Source: an uncultured Lachnospiraceae bacterium
GTDB lineage: Bacteria; Bacillota; Clostridia; Lachnospirales; Lachnospiraceae
Reading direction: 5' to 3'
Length of the DNA: 33,997 nucleotides
NCBI GenBank assembly: GCA_946541955.1
Contig: CAMNJZ010000016.1
Location: forward strand, 1-33,997
Under the pieces are notes generated by a model. It had not been told where the DNA came from. It saw only the letters and a list, made by a program, of their open reading frames with translations, and searched no databases. Made by a program: the position numbers and the translations under genes. The stretch's first letter is position 1. The number at the start of each line of letters is the position of its first letter. Below are positions 18,554-27,988 of this stretch, piece by piece.

Positions 18554-18717
18554 GAGCGGAAGCCCCCGGGAGTTTTTTTCCTGGCGGCCTGGCAGCCAAT
18601 CCCCGGCTGACCAATCTATTATTAGAAAGGTGGTGGTTTTTTGTATGGATAAATCTTCAGATGTTCCCCATCCCCGATCACTGTATATAAAAAATCACTC
18701 TCATAAGGAGGTCAGCT

Positions 18718-20070
18718 ATGGAAGAAAAGAAAGATATGGAGCATGTTCTGCTGGAACTGCTTAATAATAAGGAATACACAAAGCTCCGTCAGACAGCTGC
18801 CGATATGCAGACGGCGGATATTGCAGCGATCATGGATGAGATGGAGGACGAGGATTCCCTCAAGATGTTCCGCCTTCTGCCCAAGGACATGGCGGCGGAC
18901 GTATTTGCGGACCTGGAGCTGGACGACCAGCAGTATATCATCCAGTCCCTGTCGGACCGGGAGGCCGCCAGCGTCATCGATAACCTGATGGCCGACGATG
19001 CGACGGACCTGCTGGAGGAAATGCCCGCCAACGTGGTCAAAAAGATCCTGCAGAATGCAAGACCCGACACCCGGGCGGATATCAACCACCTGCTCCGTTA
19101 TCCCGAGGATTCCGCGGGCTCGGTCATGACCGTCGAGTTCGTAGACCTGCGGGAAAATATGACGGTGGCGGACGCCATCGAGCGGATCCGCAAGATCGGT
19201 CTGGACTCCGAGACCGTCAACATCTGCTATGTCGTGGATGACCAGAGGGTCCTGGTCGGTACCGTGGCCCTGCGCTACCTGGTCATTTTAAAGCCCGATG
19301 ATATCATCGGCGAAGTCATGAATGACAACATCGTTTCCATCGGGACCATGACGGACCAGGAGGAAGCGGCCCGCATGTTCCAGAAATATGACTTTACTGC
19401 CATGCCCGTCGTAGACAACGAGAACCGTATGGTCGGTATCATCACCATCGACGACGTCGTGGACATTCTGGAAGAGGAGGCCACCGAGGATATCGAAAAA
19501 ATGGCGGCCATCCTGCCGACGGACAAGCCCTATTCCAAGACCGGCGTCTTTGAGACCTATAAGAAGAGAATGCCATGGCTCCTTTTCCTGATGATTTCCG
19601 CCACCTTCACCGGCGCCATCATTACCAGATACGAGTCGGCCCTGGCCTCCTACGTGGTCCTGACTGCCTACATTCCCATGCTGATGGATACGGGCGGCAA
19701 CGCAGGCTCCCAGGCCAGCGTTTCCATCATCCGAAGCCTTTCTCTGGGGGAGATCGACTTCGCCGACGTTCTGGTAGCCATGTGGAAGGAGATCCGGGTC
19801 GCCCTGCTCTGCGGCTGTACCCTGGCTGCGACCAACTTTATCAAGCTCATGCTTTTTGACAGGCTGACCGTGACCCTGGCCCTGATCATCTGCTGCACCC
19901 TGATCCTGGTGGTCATCTTCGCAAAGATGATGGGATGCTTCCTGCCCCTTCTGGCAGCCAAGCTGGGCTTTGACCCGGCGGTCATGGCGTCTCCTCTGAT
20001 CACCACCATTGTAGACGCCGTCTCTCTGACCATCTACTTCACCATTGCCACCAATGTACTCCATATATGA
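18718..20070 (+). CDS. mgtE: Magnesium transporter MgtE
   Basis: This 450-residue homodimeric Mg2+ channel has complete family architecture. The N domain (about 1-130) is rich in Asp/Glu helices. Two CBS domains (about 135-260, with GTVALRYLVILKPDDIIGEV and MVGIITIDDVVDILEEEA) act as the cytosolic Mg2+ sensor. The connecting helix is followed by five membrane helices from about residue 285. The pore motif DTGGNAGSQAS is near residue 323. AAGGAGG places the ATG with certainty. The gene is flanked by its own promoter and terminator. Confidence 0.95.
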   Translation: MEEKKDMEHVLLELLNNKEYTKLRQTAADMQTADIAAIMDEMEDEDSLKMFRLLPKDMAADVFADLELDDQQYIIQSLSDREAASVIDNLMADDATDLLEEMPANVVKKILQNARPDTRADINHLLRYPEDSAGSVMTVEFVDLRENMTVADAIERIRKIGLDSETVNICYVVDDQRVLVGTVALRYLVILKPDDIIGEVMNDNIVSIGTMTDQEEAARMFQKYDFTAMPVVDNENRMVGIITIDDVVDILEEEATEDIEKMAAILPTDKPYSKTGVFETYKKRMPWLLFLMISATFTGAIITRYESALASYVVLTAYIPMLMDTGGNAGSQASVSIIRSLSLGEIDFADVLVAMWKEIRVALLCGCTLAATNFIKLMLFDRLTVTLALIICCTLILVVIFAKMMGCFLPLLAAKLGFDPAVMASPLITTIVDAVSLTIYFTIATNVLHI

Positions 20071-20111
20071 CGGAGTCAGGAAAAATCATACCAAAATCAG
20101 AATATATGCAG

Positions 20112-20143
20112 AAAAAATGCTCCGGGAGACCGGAGCATTTTTT
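20112..20143 (+). terminator. Intrinsic terminator of mgtE
   Basis: AAAAAATGCTCCGG and CCGGAGCATTTTTT form a 14-bp perfect stem with loop GAGA, ending in six T residues. The symmetry would also allow function on the other strand. Confidence 0.93.
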
Positions 20144-20386
20144 CGTGAAAGGGAAAAACAGCGCGCAAATCCATCAAAATGCCGAAATTTTATTTTTTGC
20201 GCCTCTGCGTTGAAGGAATGCAGTGCCGGGAGTATAATTTAAGAAGGATTAAAGAAGCAGGCAAAAATATTAAGAGAACATTATGCACAACGGCCTGCTG
20301 ACAAAAAGACACGGCGTTTTCGGGAGGGAGACCGGGAAGGCCAGGACATCCAAATCCAGAGTATCGAGAAAGGGGGATTTGACAGC
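20144..20386. other. AT-rich intergenic region before the secreted MBL gene
   Basis: No gene is supported here. It contains the promoter listed next, a GCGCAAA/TTTGCGC inverted repeat (20163-20169 and 20196-20202) just upstream of it, and a leader of about 140 nt without a recognised riboswitch. Confidence 0.5.
20210..20238 (+). promoter_or_regulatory. Promoter of the secreted binding-repeat/MBL protein gene
   Basis: TTGAAG, a 17-bp spacer and a perfect TATAAT. The inferred start is near 20245, so the gene has its own transcript with a long 5' leader. Confidence 0.83.
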
Positions 20387-22834
20387 ATGAGGATGAGAAG
20401 AAAAGCAGGGAGCATTCTGCTTACGGCGCTGCTGATCATGAGTATGGGCCTGCAGGGCCTGGCCGCAGAAACGGAACAGACGGCCCCGTCCCCGCAGGAA
20501 GAAATGACCCGGCAGGAAGAAGCTGCGGCCGAAGAAAGCAGGGAAGAAGCAGAGCCTGCACAGGAGGAAGGCCCCGCCACAGAGGAGGCAGCGGCCAGGC
20601 CGGAGGAAAAGGACCCGGCAGGGGAAACAGGCGTGGAAGGCGCCCCGGAGCAGGCAGAAATCCCTGCAGAGCAGGAAATTCCTTCTGAGGAAGCGGCGCC
20701 CCAGGAGACTGCGGCTGAGGAGCCCGCAGGCCAGGAAACGCCCCTGGAAGCGGAAACGCTTCCAGAAGGGGAAGAGCTTTTGGAGGAGGAAACGCCGGAG
20801 GCGCTGGAAGCCGCCCCGAGTCCCTTTACCGAAAAGAACGGAAAGCTCTACTACTATATAGACAACAAGCTGCAGACGGGCTGGAAGACCGTGGAGGGCA
20901 AGACCTACTATTTCAAGCCCGGAAACCCTGACAAGGGCAGCATGCTGACAGGCAAACAGAAGATCAGCAATAAGTGGTATTATCTGGATCCTGAGAAGAA
21001 GACGGGCTTTATTCCATATGGCCAGTCCTTCCTCTATGCAGGGGCGGACGGGATCCTTAAGACCGGCTGGCAGACCATTGAAGGCAAAAAATACTTCTTC
21101 TGGTCCAAGACCCAGAAGGGCCACAGCATACACGAAGCCGCGGTCGGAAAACGGTCGGTAAAGAAGGTCTATCATCTCTTCGATCCGGTGGGCGGCTATC
21201 TCCTCTACGGGCTCCACAAGGTGGACGGCCGCTACTACTATACTGACAATAACGGCCGGCTCCAGAAGGGCCTCGTCACCATAAACGGAGAAAAGTATTA
21301 CTTTAACAAGACCAACAATTCCTATGGCAGCCATGAGGGCTTTGTGACCCTCAATTCCAGGAAATATCTCTGCGTGGAAGGGAAGATCCAGAAGGGCCTG
21401 ACCCCCTATGAAGGAGAGCTCTACTTTAGCAATGCAGACGGCATTGTGCAGACCGGCTGGCAGACCATTGATGGAAAGCAGTATTATTTCCTGCCCCAGG
21501 CTTCGGCTTCCCAGCCCATCCGGGCCGCCGTAAAGGGGGAAATGAACCAGGATGATAACTTTTATTTCTTTGACCAGAACGGCGTGCTGGATGAAAGCAG
21601 AACCATCCGGACCGGCCTTTTTGAAAAGGACGGCAAGTGGCACTTTGTTTATCCCAGGACGGAAGACGGGCATGAAGCGGGAGAGATGGCGACGGGCCTT
21701 GTCTACTATAACGGCCAGTACTATCTGTTCGACGAGAAGGGAGACAGCGTAAGCGGCTGGCAGACCATCGACGGCGATTACGCCTGGTTCAACGAAAAGG
21801 GCATGCATGTGAAGGACAAGGCTGCCATGAAGCTCACGGTCCTGGACTATGGCAATACCAACGGGTCCTACGGCTCCAACTACGGAGATCCGGCCCTTCT
21901 GGAATCAGACGGACAGTATCTGCTGGTTGACACCGCCCTGCAGCCCGGGGGAAAGAAGATCATCAAAAAGCTCAAGGAAATGGGCGTAAAGCGGCTTTCG
22001 ATCTATGTCTCCCACTACCACAACGATCACACAGGCACAGTGCCCGACATCCTCAATGATTCCTACTTTACCGTAGATAAGATCTATCTGGAGGATTATT
22101 CCTATCTCTATGGAAAGGACCGGGAGACCGTTCACTTTACCAAGAACATAGGACCTCTGGAGAATACCCTGAAAGCGGCCGAAAAGAAGGGCGTCCCGGT
22201 GGAGATCCTGGATACGGGAGACCGCTTTTCCCTGGGCCTTGTCCAGGCGGAAGTCCTCTACCGGATTCCTTCCGAAACCCCCTTCACAGGGAACAAAAAC
22301 TCCAATGACTCAGTCTCGCCCTATATCAACGACATGTCCCTGTGCACCCGGTTTTCCTGCGGCAATATCCGCTTCCTCCACTGCGGAGACCTGGAAAAGG
22401 TCGGAGAGCAGCAGCTCCTGGCCCAGAATCTCGATCTGAAGGCGGATATTTTCAAGCTCAATCACCATGGAGGCGCCAGCTCCAACAGCAACGCCCTGAT
22501 CGATGCGGTAAAGCCTGCCTTCTGCTATTACGGCAACCCCGGCGACGTATCCAGGCTCTGCCAGGACGGCTGGAGCGCAGGAAATGTGAAGAAGGTCCAG
22601 AACAAGGGCGGCAACGTCTTCCATCCCCTGGTCAACGGCCATACCACCTTCTCCGTAACGGGCGGATCTATCTCTGTGAAGACAGTCAGACGGTCCAAGA
22701 CCGTGAACGTCAGGGTCCTTAACAAGATCACGAAGAAGGAGGAAACCATCAAGGTCACGGTCCAGGGCTCCACCAACGGAAAATACACCATCCATGAAAA
22801 CATGATCCCCTTCTACTATGATCTGGTAAAATAG
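20387..22834 (+). CDS. Secreted cell-wall-binding-repeat protein with C-terminal MBL-fold domain
   Basis: This 815-residue exported protein has four parts. A signal peptide (RRKAGSILLTALLIMSMGLQ, cleavage near GLA-A, residue 26) leads into a Glu/Pro/Ala-rich linker (about 27-145). Choline/wall-binding-type repeats (about 147-480) recur as TGWKTVEGK, KTGWQTIEGK, QTGWQTIDGK and SGWQTIDGD, with YYF/YYL units. A metallo-beta-lactamase domain (about 482-770) carries HYHNDH (His543, His545, Asp547, His548), LHCGD (His665, Asp668) and NHHGG (His693), a complete metal-site set. Pneumococcal Pce/CbpE, a phosphorylcholine esterase, combines the same parts in reverse order; ComEC-type MBL domains are the other relatives. 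It is probably a wall-anchored hydrolase of unknown substrate. AAAGGGGG precedes the ATG. Confidence 0.87.
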   Translation: MRMRRKAGSILLTALLIMSMGLQGLAAETEQTAPSPQEEMTRQEEAAAEESREEAEPAQEEGPATEEAAARPEEKDPAGETGVEGAPEQAEIPAEQEIPSEEAAPQETAAEEPAGQETPLEAETLPEGEELLEEETPEALEAAPSPFTEKNGKLYYYIDNKLQTGWKTVEGKTYYFKPGNPDKGSMLTGKQKISNKWYYLDPEKKTGFIPYGQSFLYAGADGILKTGWQTIEGKKYFFWSKTQKGHSIHEAAVGKRSVKKVYHLFDPVGGYLLYGLHKVDGRYYYTDNNGRLQKGLVTINGEKYYFNKTNNSYGSHEGFVTLNSRKYLCVEGKIQKGLTPYEGELYFSNADGIVQTGWQTIDGKQYYFLPQASASQPIRAAVKGEMNQDDNFYFFDQNGVLDESRTIRTGLFEKDGKWHFVYPRTEDGHEAGEMATGLVYYNGQYYLFDEKGDSVSGWQTIDGDYAWFNEKGMHVKDKAAMKLTVLDYGNTNGSYGSNYGDPALLESDGQYLLVDTALQPGGKKIIKKLKEMGVKRLSIYVSHYHNDHTGTVPDILNDSYFTVDKIYLEDYSYLYGKDRETVHFTKNIGPLENTLKAAEKKGVPVEILDTGDRFSLGLVQAEVLYRIPSETPFTGNKNSNDSVSPYINDMSLCTRFSCGNIRFLHCGDLEKVGEQQLLAQNLDLKADIFKLNHHGGASSNSNALIDAVKPAFCYYGNPGDVSRLCQDGWSAGNVKKVQNKGGNVFHPLVNGHTTFSVTGGSISVKTVRRSKTVNVRVLNKITKKEETIKVTVQGSTNGKYTIHENMIPFYYDLVK

Positions 22835-22891
22835 GACGGATCGAAGCGCAGGATCTATAAAGAAAAATCAAATATGTTTCTTTCTTTTTTC

Positions 22892-22920
22892 TTGAATCAA
22901 AATCTCCGCAGTGCTATACT
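22892..22920 (+). promoter_or_regulatory. typA promoter
   Basis: TTGAAT, a 17-bp spacer and TATACT with an extended TGC. The leader is about 50 nt. A weak AAAGAAA/TTTCTTT hairpin with a T run just upstream (22859-22890) may end the preceding gene's transcript. Confidence 0.83.
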
Positions 22921-22976
22921 ACTACAGTTTTAGTGACCGAATGTATAATCATAAGAAATGATTCAGAAGGAGTTTT

Positions 22977-24830
22977 ATGATTCAGAAAAGAGAAGATGTC
23001 AGAAACGTAGCCATTATCGCCCATGTTGACCATGGCAAGACCACCCTGGTGGATGGTCTGCTGAAGCAGAGCGGCGTCTTCCGTGCCAACCAGGAAGTAC
23101 AGGAACGTGTCATGGACAGTAATGCCATTGAGAGAGAGCGCGGCATTACCATTCTGAGTAAAAATACAGCTGTTTATTATAAGGGCGTCAAGATCAACAT
23201 CATCGACACCCCCGGCCACGCCGATTTCGGCGGCGAGGTGGAACGTGTCCTGAAGATGGTCAACGGCGTAATCCTGGTGGTGGACGCCTTTGAAGGCCCC
23301 ATGCCCCAGACCCGTTTCGTTCTGTCCAAGGCCATGGAGCTGGAGCTGCCCGTGATCGTCTGCATCAACAAGATCGACCGCCCCGGCGCCAGACCCACCC
23401 AGGTCATTGACGAGGTCCTGGAGCTTTTGATGGACCTGGGCGCCACCGATGAGCAGATCGAATGCCCCTTCGTTTTTGCTTCCGCCAAGGCCGGCATCGC
23501 CACCATGGATCTGGGCAGAGTCGGCTCCAGCATGAAGCCTCTTTTCGAGACCATCATCGACTATATTCCCGCTCCGGAAGGCGACCCGGAGGAGAGCACC
23601 CAGATGCTGATCTCCACCATTGACTACAATGAGTACATCGGCAGGATCGGCGTCGGCAAGGTGGACAACGGCGTCCTCAGGGTCAACCAGGAGGTCGTCA
23701 TCGTCAACCACCACAATCCGGAAATGAAGCGCCGGGTCAAGGTCAGCAAGCTCTATGAGTTCGAAGGCCTCTCCCGCGTCGAGGTCCAGGAAGCAGGGAT
23801 CGGTTCCATCGTGGCCGTATCCGGCATCAGCGACCTCCATATCGGCGATACCCTGTGCTCCCCTGAGAATCCGGTGGCCATTCCCTTCCAGAAGATCTCC
23901 GAGCCCACCATCGCCATGACCTTCAACGTCAACGATTCGCCTCTGGCAGGCAAGGACGGCAAGTATGTGACCAGCCGTCACCTCCGCGACAGACTTTACC
24001 GGGAGCTCAATACGGACGTATCTCTCCGGGTAGAGGATACGGATACCACCGAATCCTTCAAGGTCTCCGGCCGTGGCGAGCTTCACCTGTCCGTTCTGAT
24101 CGAGACCATGCGCCGCGAGGGCTATGAGTTCGCGGTCAGCAAGGCGGAGGTCATTTACCACTATGATGAGAAGGGCAGACGCCTGGAGCCCATGGAGCAG
24201 TGCTTCATCGACGTGCCCGAGGAATTTGCCGGAAACGTCATCCAGAAGCTGGGCGAAAGAAAGGGCGAGCTCATGGGCATGAGCACCATCCCCGGCGGCT
24301 ACCAGAGACTGGAGTTCTCCATTCCTTCCCGCGGCCTGATCGGCTACCGGGGAGACTTCCTGACCGATACCAAGGGCAACGGCATCATGAATACCATCTT
24401 TGCCGGCTACGCCCCTTATAAGGGAGACATCACCTACCGCAAGCAGGGATCCCTGATCGCTTTTGAAACGGGCACGGCCGTAGCCTACGGTCTTTTCAAC
24501 GCCCAGGAGCGCGGCTTCCTCTTCATCAGCCCCGGCGAGAGCGTTTACTCCGGCATGGTCGTGGGCCAGAGCGGCAAGACCGAGGACATCGAGGTCAATG
24601 TCTGCAAGACCAAGCACCTGACCAATACCCGGTCCTCCAGCGCAGACGAAGCCCTTCGTCTGGTACCGCCCAGGATCCTGTCTCTGGAGCAGGCCATCGA
24701 GTATATCGATACCGACGAGCTCCTGGAGGTCACCCCCAATCACCTGCGGATCCGCAAGAAGATCCTGGATCCCAGGCTCAGAAAGAGAGCGGAGATCGCA
24801 GCCGCCCAGAGAAACGCAGCCCAGTCCTGA
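22977..24830 (+). CDS. typA: Translational GTPase TypA/BipA
   Basis: This 617-residue EF-G-like ribosome-binding GTPase is involved in 50S assembly and stress adaptation. Seen: the P-loop [17 protein letters not shown] near residue 14, the switch I region [12 protein letters not shown], the G3 motif [15 protein letters not shown] near residue 74, and NKID near residue 128. Domain III and V segments follow, then the TypA-specific C-terminal end ([14 protein letters not shown], then [13 protein letters not shown]). The length is normal. AGAAGGAG six bases before the ATG sets the start. It is a single-gene unit with its own promoter and strong terminator. Confidence 0.97.
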   Translation: MIQKREDVRNVAIIAHVDHGKTTLVDGLLKQSGVFRANQEVQERVMDSNAIERERGITILSKNTAVYYKGVKINIIDTPGHADFGGEVERVLKMVNGVILVVDAFEGPMPQTRFVLSKAMELELPVIVCINKIDRPGARPTQVIDEVLELLMDLGATDEQIECPFVFASAKAGIATMDLGRVGSSMKPLFETIIDYIPAPEGDPEESTQMLISTIDYNEYIGRIGVGKVDNGVLRVNQEVVIVNHHNPEMKRRVKVSKLYEFEGLSRVEVQEAGIGSIVAVSGISDLHIGDTLCSPENPVAIPFQKISEPTIAMTFNVNDSPLAGKDGKYVTSRHLRDRLYRELNTDVSLRVEDTDTTESFKVSGRGELHLSVLIETMRREGYEFAVSKAEVIYHYDEKGRRLEPMEQCFIDVPEEFAGNVIQKLGERKGELMGMSTIPGGYQRLEFSIPSRGLIGYRGDFLTDTKGNGIMNTIFAGYAPYKGDITYRKQGSLIAFETGTAVAYGLFNAQERGFLFISPGESVYSGMVVGQSGKTEDIEVNVCKTKHLTNTRSSSADEALRLVPPRILSLEQAIEYIDTDELLEVTPNHLRIRKKILDPRLRKRAEIAAAQRNAAQS

Positions 24831-24846
24831 TAAAGGCACTCTGAGA

Positions 24847-24889
24847 AGAGAGGACCGTGCATACCAGATGCACCGTTCTCTCTTTTTTT
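24847..24889 (+). terminator. Intrinsic terminator of typA
   Basis: A 16-position stem from AGAGAGGACCGTGCAT and ATGCACCGTTCTCTCT, with one G-T pair and one mismatch, closes over ACCAG and ends in seven T residues. It ends 30 bases before the next start codon. Confidence 0.9.
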
Positions 24890-24919
24890 GCGGTACAGCC
24901 GCCAAAGGAAGGAATAAAA

Positions 24920-25804
24920 ATGAATCGGAACAATCAGATGAAGGGCGTGCTCTTTGTGCTCCTGGCAGGGATCTGCTGGGGGAGCATCGGCCTTTTCATT
25001 CGCACCTTCAACCGGGCGGGACTCTATTCCATGGATATGGTGGTCCTGCGCTCGGTCTTTACCTGCCTGGCCATGACCCTCTTTCTGCTGTTTTATGACA
25101 GGAAGCTTTTAAGGATCCGGCTGCGGGACCTCTGGTGCTTTCTTGGCACCGGCATTGTCAGCATGGTCTTTTTCAATTACTGCTACTTTTCCCTGATCTC
25201 CCTGTCCTCCCTGTCTGTGGCCGCGGTCATGCTCTATACGGCCCCGGTCTTTGTCATGCTGCTGTCTGCGCCCCTTTTCGGGGAGAGGATCACGGGAAGG
25301 AAGGTCCTGGCCCTTTTTCTGACGGTCCTTGGCTGCATTTTTGTGACAGGAGTCATAGGGGATGCGGCTTCTTTGAGCCTTAGGGCCATTCTCTTTGGCC
25401 TGGGCGCCGGGCTGGGCTACGCCCTTTATTCCATCTTCAGCCGCTGCGCCTTGCAGAGGGGCTATCACTCCTTCACCATCAGCCTCTATACCTTTTTGTT
25501 CGCCTCCCTGGCGGCGCTGCCTCTGGTGGATCCCGGCAGGATCCTTTCCGTCAGCACCTCCAGCCCCTTCATGTTCTTTTTCAGCATTGCCTGCGGCATC
25601 GTGACCACGGCCCTGCCCTACATTGTCTACAACTTTGGCCTCTCCTCCATGGAGAACGGGCGGGCGGCCATCATCGCCTCCATTGAGCCTGTGGTGGCGA
25701 CTCTGATCGGCTTTTTTGTCTTCCGGGAGGCCCTGACCCTGGGCAACCTGGCGGGGATCCTCCTGGTCCTTGGGGCCATCACCCTGAGCAACCTGGCAGG
25801 ATAA
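24920..25804 (+). CDS. EamA/DMT-family transporter
   Basis: This 294-residue inner-membrane protein of the drug/metabolite transporter superfamily has about ten hydrophobic helices in two EamA repeats (about 8-140 and 152-290). The opening GVLFVLLAGICWGSIGLFIR and SIEPVVATLIGFFVFREAL near residue 252 are typical. Substrate is not predictable; relatives export amino acids or metabolites. The frame is open 63 bases further upstream, but that would put the start inside the typA terminator. AAGGAAGGA before this ATG decides the choice. It may be read from typA read-through or a promoter I cannot see. Confidence 0.9.
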   Translation: MNRNNQMKGVLFVLLAGICWGSIGLFIRTFNRAGLYSMDMVVLRSVFTCLAMTLFLLFYDRKLLRIRLRDLWCFLGTGIVSMVFFNYCYFSLISLSSLSVAAVMLYTAPVFVMLLSAPLFGERITGRKVLALFLTVLGCIFVTGVIGDAASLSLRAILFGLGAGLGYALYSIFSRCALQRGYHSFTISLYTFLFASLAALPLVDPGRILSVSTSSPFMFFFSIACGIVTTALPYIVYNFGLSSMENGRAAIIASIEPVVATLIGFFVFREALTLGNLAGILLVLGAITLSNLAG

Positions 25805-25806
25805 CC

Positions 25807-25835
25807 TTGATAATGATGGTGGAACAGGGTAAAAT
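25807..25835 (+). promoter_or_regulatory. Promoter of the pyrH-frr-uppS-cdsA-rseP-ispG-polC run
   Basis: TTGATA, a 17-bp spacer and TAAAAT, starting two bases after the transporter stop codon. It gives a leader of about 35 nt before pyrH. Confidence 0.82.
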
Positions 25836-25874
25836 ACTTTCAGATTATTTAGTAAATCTGAAAGGATGATGACC

Positions 25875-26570
25875 ATGAGCAGATTAATTTTAAAACTGAG
25901 CGGTGAAGCGCTGGCAGGCGAAGACGGGACAGGGTTTGGCCCTGACAGGATCCGTGCGGTGGCAGGCCAGGTGAAGGAGCTGATCCGGCAGAAATACGAA
26001 GTGGGTATTGTCATCGGCGGCGGCAACTTTATCCGCGGCCGTTCCACCAAGGAGATCGACCGGACCAAGGCGGATTCCATCGGCATGCTGGCCACCGTCA
26101 TGAACTGCATCTATGTTTCCGAGATGTTCCGGAATGAGGGCATGAAGACGGCAGTCCTGACCCCCTTCCAGGTCGGATCCTTTACCAGGCTTTTCTCCAA
26201 GGACCTGGCCAATGAATGCTTTGCAGAGGGCACCGTTGTTTTCTTTGCAGGCGGAACAGGCCATCCCTTCTTCTCCACAGACACAGGCGTAGTCCTGCGC
26301 GCCATCGAGGTAGGGGCCGAGGTCATCCTCATGGCCAAGAACGTTGACGGCGTTTATGACAGCGATCCCGCCAAGAACCCGGATGCAAAGCGCTATGATA
26401 TCCTTCCCATCGACGACGTCATCGACCAGAGGCTCCAGGCCCTGGACCTGACGGCTTCCATCCTGGCCAAGGAAAACCATATGCCCATGCGGGTCTTTGA
26501 CCTCAAGGAAGAAAACAGTATTGTGAGGGCTGCTTCCGGCAGCTTTAACGGAACGACGATTACAGTGTAA
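25875..26570 (+). CDS. pyrH: UMP kinase
   Basis: This 231-residue amino-acid-kinase-fold hexamer makes UDP from UMP. Seen: LILKLSGEALAG at the N terminus, VIGGGNFIRGR near residue 51, the TGHPFFSTDTGVVLRAIE segment near residue 128, and NVDGVYDSDP near residue 157. Three ATG codons cluster at the start (25866, 25869, 25875). The third is chosen because AAAGGA lies nine bases upstream of it and is too close to the others. It is first in the conserved pyrH-frr-uppS-cdsA operon. Confidence 0.95.
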   Translation: MSRLILKLSGEALAGEDGTGFGPDRIRAVAGQVKELIRQKYEVGIVIGGGNFIRGRSTKEIDRTKADSIGMLATVMNCIYVSEMFRNEGMKTAVLTPFQVGSFTRLFSKDLANECFAEGTVVFFAGGTGHPFFSTDTGVVLRAIEVGAEVILMAKNVDGVYDSDPAKNPDAKRYDILPIDDVIDQRLQALDLTASILAKENHMPMRVFDLKEENSIVRAASGSFNGTTITV

Positions 26571-26607
26571 GACAAGATTTTTCAATTAAAAAGAAAAGGG
26601 GAACATT

Positions 26608-27168
26608 ATGGCTACAAGTGAAAGAGTAAAACCTTATGAAGAAAAGATGCGCAAGACTGTCGATCACCTCAAGAGCGATCTGAACGGAATCCGTGCCGGC
26701 CGTGCCAACCCGCACCTGCTTGACAAGGTCAAAGTAGACTATTACGGTTCGCCTACGCCTCTGCAGTCTGTTGCCAACATTTCCGTTCCGGAAGCCAGGA
26801 TCATCCAGATCGCTCCCTGGGAGAAGAAGATGATCAAGGAGATCTCCAGGGCTATCCAGGTCGCTGAGATCGGCATCAACCCCCAGAGCGACGGTACCGT
26901 GATCCGCCTTGTCTTCCCCGAACTGACCGGTGAGCGCCGTAAGCAGCTGGGCAAGGAAGTCAAGAAGTACGGCGAAGACGCCAAGGTCGCTGTCCGCAAC
27001 ATCCGCCGTGACGGCGTGGACGCCTTCAAGAAGCTCAAGAAGGCAGAAGACGTTTCCGAAGACGTTGTTTCCGAGCTCCAGGATGAGATCTCCAAGCTGA
27101 CTGACAAGTTCGGCAAGGAAATCGACAAGATCATCGAGGATAAGACCAAGGAAATCATGACAGTCTGA
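26608..27168 (+). CDS. frr: Ribosome recycling factor
   Basis: The 186-residue tRNA-shaped protein splits post-termination ribosomes together with EF-G. Seen: the N-terminal helix ending in LNGIRAGRANPHLLDKVKV near residue 26, DYYGSPTPLQSVANIS near residue 47, and LPEL-type region VFPELTGERRKQLGKEVKKY near residue 102. The three-helix bundle is complete and the length is standard. AAGGGGAAC precedes the ATG. It lies 37 bases after pyrH and 13 bases before uppS. Confidence 0.97.
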   Translation: MATSERVKPYEEKMRKTVDHLKSDLNGIRAGRANPHLLDKVKVDYYGSPTPLQSVANISVPEARIIQIAPWEKKMIKEISRAIQVAEIGINPQSDGTVIRLVFPELTGERRKQLGKEVKKYGEDAKVAVRNIRRDGVDAFKKLKKAEDVSEDVVSELQDEISKLTDKFGKEIDKIIEDKTKEIMTV

Positions 27169-27181
27169 TCGGAGGATTGCA

Positions 27182-27895
27182 TTGGACAAGGAAAAAAAGA
27201 TCCCCCAGCATGTGGCCATCATCATGGACGGCAACGGCAGATGGGCCAAAAAGCGGGGCCTGCCCCGCACCATGGGCCATATCCAGGGCGGCAAGGTCGT
27301 GGAGCAGATCCTGGAGGACGCAGATTCTCTGGGAATCCGCTATCTGACGGTCTACGCCTTTTCCACCGAGAACTGGTCCCGGCCGGCTGCGGAAGTCAGC
27401 GCGCTGATGAACCAGCTGCGGAACTATATGAAGACGGCCATGGTCAAATGCGCAAAGAACAACGTCTGCGTCCGTATTATCGGCGACAAGACGAGACTGG
27501 CGCCGGACCTGCAGACCGCCATTGCCGACCTGGAGGAATCCACAAAGAACAATACCGGCATCCACTTCCAGATTGCCATCAATTACGGCGCCCGGGATGA
27601 GATGGTCCGGGGCGTCAGGGAACTGGCCAGGATGGCCGCGGAGGGCAGGCTCGACCCTGCCTCCATTACCGAGGACACCATCAGCGGCTGCCTGGATACC
27701 AAGGGGATCCCGGATCCGGACCTGCTGATCCGGACCTGCGGAGAGGAGCGGATCTCCAACTTCCTCATGTGGCAGATCGCCTATGCGGAGCTTTACTTCA
27801 CCCCGGTGGCCTGGCCGGACTTCGACAAGGCCGAGCTGGAAAAGGCCATCGAGGCATACAATCACAGAGAACGCAGATATGGAGGACTGGTCTGA
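27182..27895 (+). CDS. uppS: Undecaprenyl diphosphate synthase (cis-prenyltransferase)
   Basis: This 237-residue enzyme extends farnesyl diphosphate with eight isopentenyl units to C55-PP, the carrier for wall synthesis. Seen: the diphosphate-binding IIMDGNGRWAKKRGLPRTMG near residue 14, AFSTENWSRP near residue 59, and IRTCGEERISNFLMWQIAYA near residue 182. The start is TTG with GGAGG six bases upstream and no alternative in-frame ATG nearby. The stop codon lies in the loop of a hairpin. It draws on the MEP pathway represented by ispF and ispG in this window. Confidence 0.95.
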   Translation: MDKEKKIPQHVAIIMDGNGRWAKKRGLPRTMGHIQGGKVVEQILEDADSLGIRYLTVYAFSTENWSRPAAEVSALMNQLRNYMKTAMVKCAKNNVCVRIIGDKTRLAPDLQTAIADLEESTKNNTGIHFQIAINYGARDEMVRGVRELARMAAEGRLDPASITEDTISGCLDTKGIPDPDLLIRTCGEERISNFLMWQIAYAELYFTPVAWPDFDKAELEKAIEAYNHRERRYGGLV

Positions 27896-27904
27896 GGACC
27901 AGTC
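27885..27904 (+). promoter_or_regulatory. Hairpin with the uppS stop codon in its loop
   Basis: GACTGGTC and GACCAGTC form a perfect 8-bp stem closed by TGAG, which contains the uppS stop TGA. Only a short mixed pyrimidine tract (TCCTTTCC) follows, so it would be a weak terminator or an mRNA-stability element between uppS and cdsA. Confidence 0.45.
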
Positions 27905-27988
27905 TCCTTTCCGTGCGCGATTTAGCCGCCGGGCGGCCGCTGTGCCTGCACGGGCGGACAGCTGGCATTTATTAACAGGATCTATACT

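Noticed and set aside
20045-20242. 65-codon open frame after mgtE
   Set aside because: It starts inside mgtE and crosses a perfect terminator.
27722-27760. RTCGE in UppS where Bacillus has RTSGE
   Set aside because: This position varies in the family (Gly in E. coli, Ser in Bacillus), so Cys is not clearly abnormal.
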